A DNA stretch of 64,000 nt from Nonomuraea angiospora. GTDB lineage: Bacteria; Actinomycetota; Actinomycetes; Streptosporangiales; Streptosporangiaceae. Below, piece after piece: positions 63,094 to 64,000 of the stretch. The position numbers and the translations under genes were made by a program. The number at the start of each line of letters is the position of its first letter. The first letter of the stretch is position 1. Location of the stretch: the NCBI RefSeq assembly GCF_014873145.1, contig NZ_JADBEK010000001.1, positions 186,001-250,000 of the forward strand, in the 5' to 3' direction. Below the pieces are notes generated by a model. It saw nothing but the letters and a program-made list of their open reading frames with translations, was not told the origin of the DNA and did not search any database.

Positions 63094-63224
63094 GGTGTCG
63101 AGTCGCTCCTATGCGGCCGGGCGGCCCGGCCTGCAGGCTTATGGGGCTTTCTTGGCTTCTTGAGGCTGGTACGCCGTGCGCTCGATGCTCGCTCGTGCCG
63201 CGGAGCCCAGCCGGTATGGCCGGG

Positions 63225-64000
63225 TTACGCGGCCAGACTGCCGGGATGCCATTGGCCGCGGCGCTCCAGGACGGTGCGCAGGCCGGAGACGTTGTCGGTC
63301 ATGAGGCCGTCCACGCCGAGGTCGAGCAGGTGTTCCATGCGTACGGGGTCGTTGACGGTCCACACGTGCACCTGCATGCCGATGGCGTGCGCCGTACGTA
63401 CGAGACTCCGGGTGGTCACCCGCAGCCCGCGGAAGCCCACCGGCACCTGCGCGCACGGGACGCCGGCGCGCGACAGGCGGGCCAGCAGGCGGCCGTAGCC
63501 GGAGGTGGACGCGGCGGCGCGCAGCGCGGCGACGCCGCGCGGGCCGAGCGCCGAGCACACCTCCCTGCCCATCGCCGCCCTGGCCAGCGTCAGCCGCTCG
63601 TCGGAGAAGGAGGTCAGGCAGATGCGGTCATAGGAGTTGGTACGCCGGATCGCCTCGGCCAGCGGCGCGATGGCGGCGGCCTCCTTGACGTCGATGTTGA
63701 AGCGGATCTCGGACCAGGTGCCCAGCAGCTCCTCCAGCAGCGGGATCTCGTGAACCCCGCCGATGCGGGCCTGCCTGACCGCCCGGTAGGGCAGCTCCGA
63801 GATGCGGCCCCGCTGGTCGGTCACCCGGTCGAGCGTGTGATCGTGGAAGGCGAGCAGCACGCCGTCGGAGGTGGCGTGCGCGTCGGTCTCCAGGTAGGTG
63901 TAGCCGAGCCCGACCGCCCGCTCGAAGGCCGCGACGGAGTTTTCCGCGCCCTCGGCGGCGCCTCCGCGATGCGCGAAGGCCAGCGGGCCCGGATGGTCGA
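63225..64000 (-). CDS. Glycerophosphodiester phosphodiesterase (5' end missing)
   Basis: The reading frame enters from the right edge, so the start is absent; 258 residues are seen. GPLAFAHRGGAAEGAENSVA, AFERAVGLGYTYLETDAHAT and GVLLAFHDHTLDRVTD carry the catalytic HR-GG, E-x-D and H-D-x-x-x-D motifs of the GDPD TIM barrel. VWTVNDPVRMEHLLDLGVDG, LMTDNVSGLRTVLE ends the barrel. Hydrolyses glycerophosphodiesters to glycerol-3-phosphate. The internal ATG around 63860 is not the true start, because the HRGG motif lies upstream of it. Confidence 0.95.
   Translation of the reverse strand, partial: DHPGPLAFAHRGGAAEGAENSVAAFERAVGLGYTYLETDAHATSDGVLLAFHDHTLDRVTDQRGRISELPYRAVRQARIGGVHEIPLLEELLGTWSEIRFNIDVKEAAAIAPLAEAIRRTNSYDRICLTSFSDERLTLARAAMGREVCSALGPRGVAALRAAASTSGYGRLLARLSRAGVPCAQVPVGFRGLRVTTRSLVRTAHAIGMQVHVWTVNDPVRMEHLLDLGVDGLMTDNVSGLRTVLERRGQWHPGSLAA

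Overview
The window is a stretch of high-GC actinobacterial chromosome. Base composition is strongly GC-rich, GTG and TTG starts are frequent, and genes are tightly packed with 1-4 bp stop/start overlaps. The gene order garA - ftsR - DUF151 nuclease - MerR - gcvP matches mycobacteria (Rv1827-Rv1832). Also present are RbpA with a SigR-like promoter, a DUF5999 protein, a CvnD-type GTPase and separate lnt/ppm1 genes. A filamentous actinomycete of the Streptosporangiaceae type (Nonomuraea-like) is likely; the genus is an inference. No tRNA, rRNA, CRISPR array, transposase or phage gene was seen.

Layout. 0-6.4 kb: XRE regulator (cut by the left edge), Asp-box repeat protein with a MoaD/ThiS-like partner, a C-rich gene-free stretch with 18-bp tandem repeats, then a three-gene run (C26-type amidase, HSL-type hydrolase, crotonase) whose first two members lack their nucleophile residues. 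6.5-10.3 kb: DesK/NarL-type two-component pair, trpF, acetyltransferase. 10.6-19.9 kb: phosphatidyltransferase and GDP-mannose pyrophosphorylase-like protein, then the garA/ftsR/nuclease/MerR block and gcvP under a tandem glycine riboswitch. 20-25.5 kb: TPR protein, small membrane and DUF proteins, TetR regulator, principal-type sigma factor, small exported protein. 25.5-29.3 kb: menE diverging from menC-menD (menaquinone). 29.3-33.5 kb: PolA-like 5'-3' exonuclease coupled to a PAS-SpoIIE phosphatase, an M24 aminopeptidase and a PP2C-like protein.

33.5-38.7 kb is the most unusual part. An ECF sigma factor is translationally coupled to a small soluble protein and preceded by a cytoplasmic-looking subtilase. 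A TPR-CHAT (caspase-like) protease is transcribed divergently. The parts recall a protease-gated sigma-factor switch. It is followed by a divergent terpene-synthase-like protein, an orphan CvnD-type GTPase and an Lrp/AsnC regulator.

41.0-47.7 kb: a six-gene minus-strand operon (ROK repressor, lipoprotein, two permeases, GH4 glycosidase, sugar kinase) in the order of the Streptomyces csnR-K chitosan-oligosaccharide operon, with a perfect 21-bp palindrome upstream. 47.9-54.6 kb: HelD-like helicase with a non-canonical start and an internal repeat insertion, apolipoprotein N-acyltransferase with a roughly 300-residue Ala/Pro/Ser-rich extension, polyprenol-phosphate mannosyltransferase, FxsA. 54.7-58.1 kb: molybdopterin oxidoreductase without visible Fe-S ligands plus a helical partner, then rbpA. 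58.1-64 kb: membrane protein with twin palindromic operators, SnoaL-like/HxlR divergent pair, a Gly/Pro-rich surface protein with a collagen-like stretch, UMF1-type MFS transporter, and a glycerophosphodiesterase cut by the right edge.
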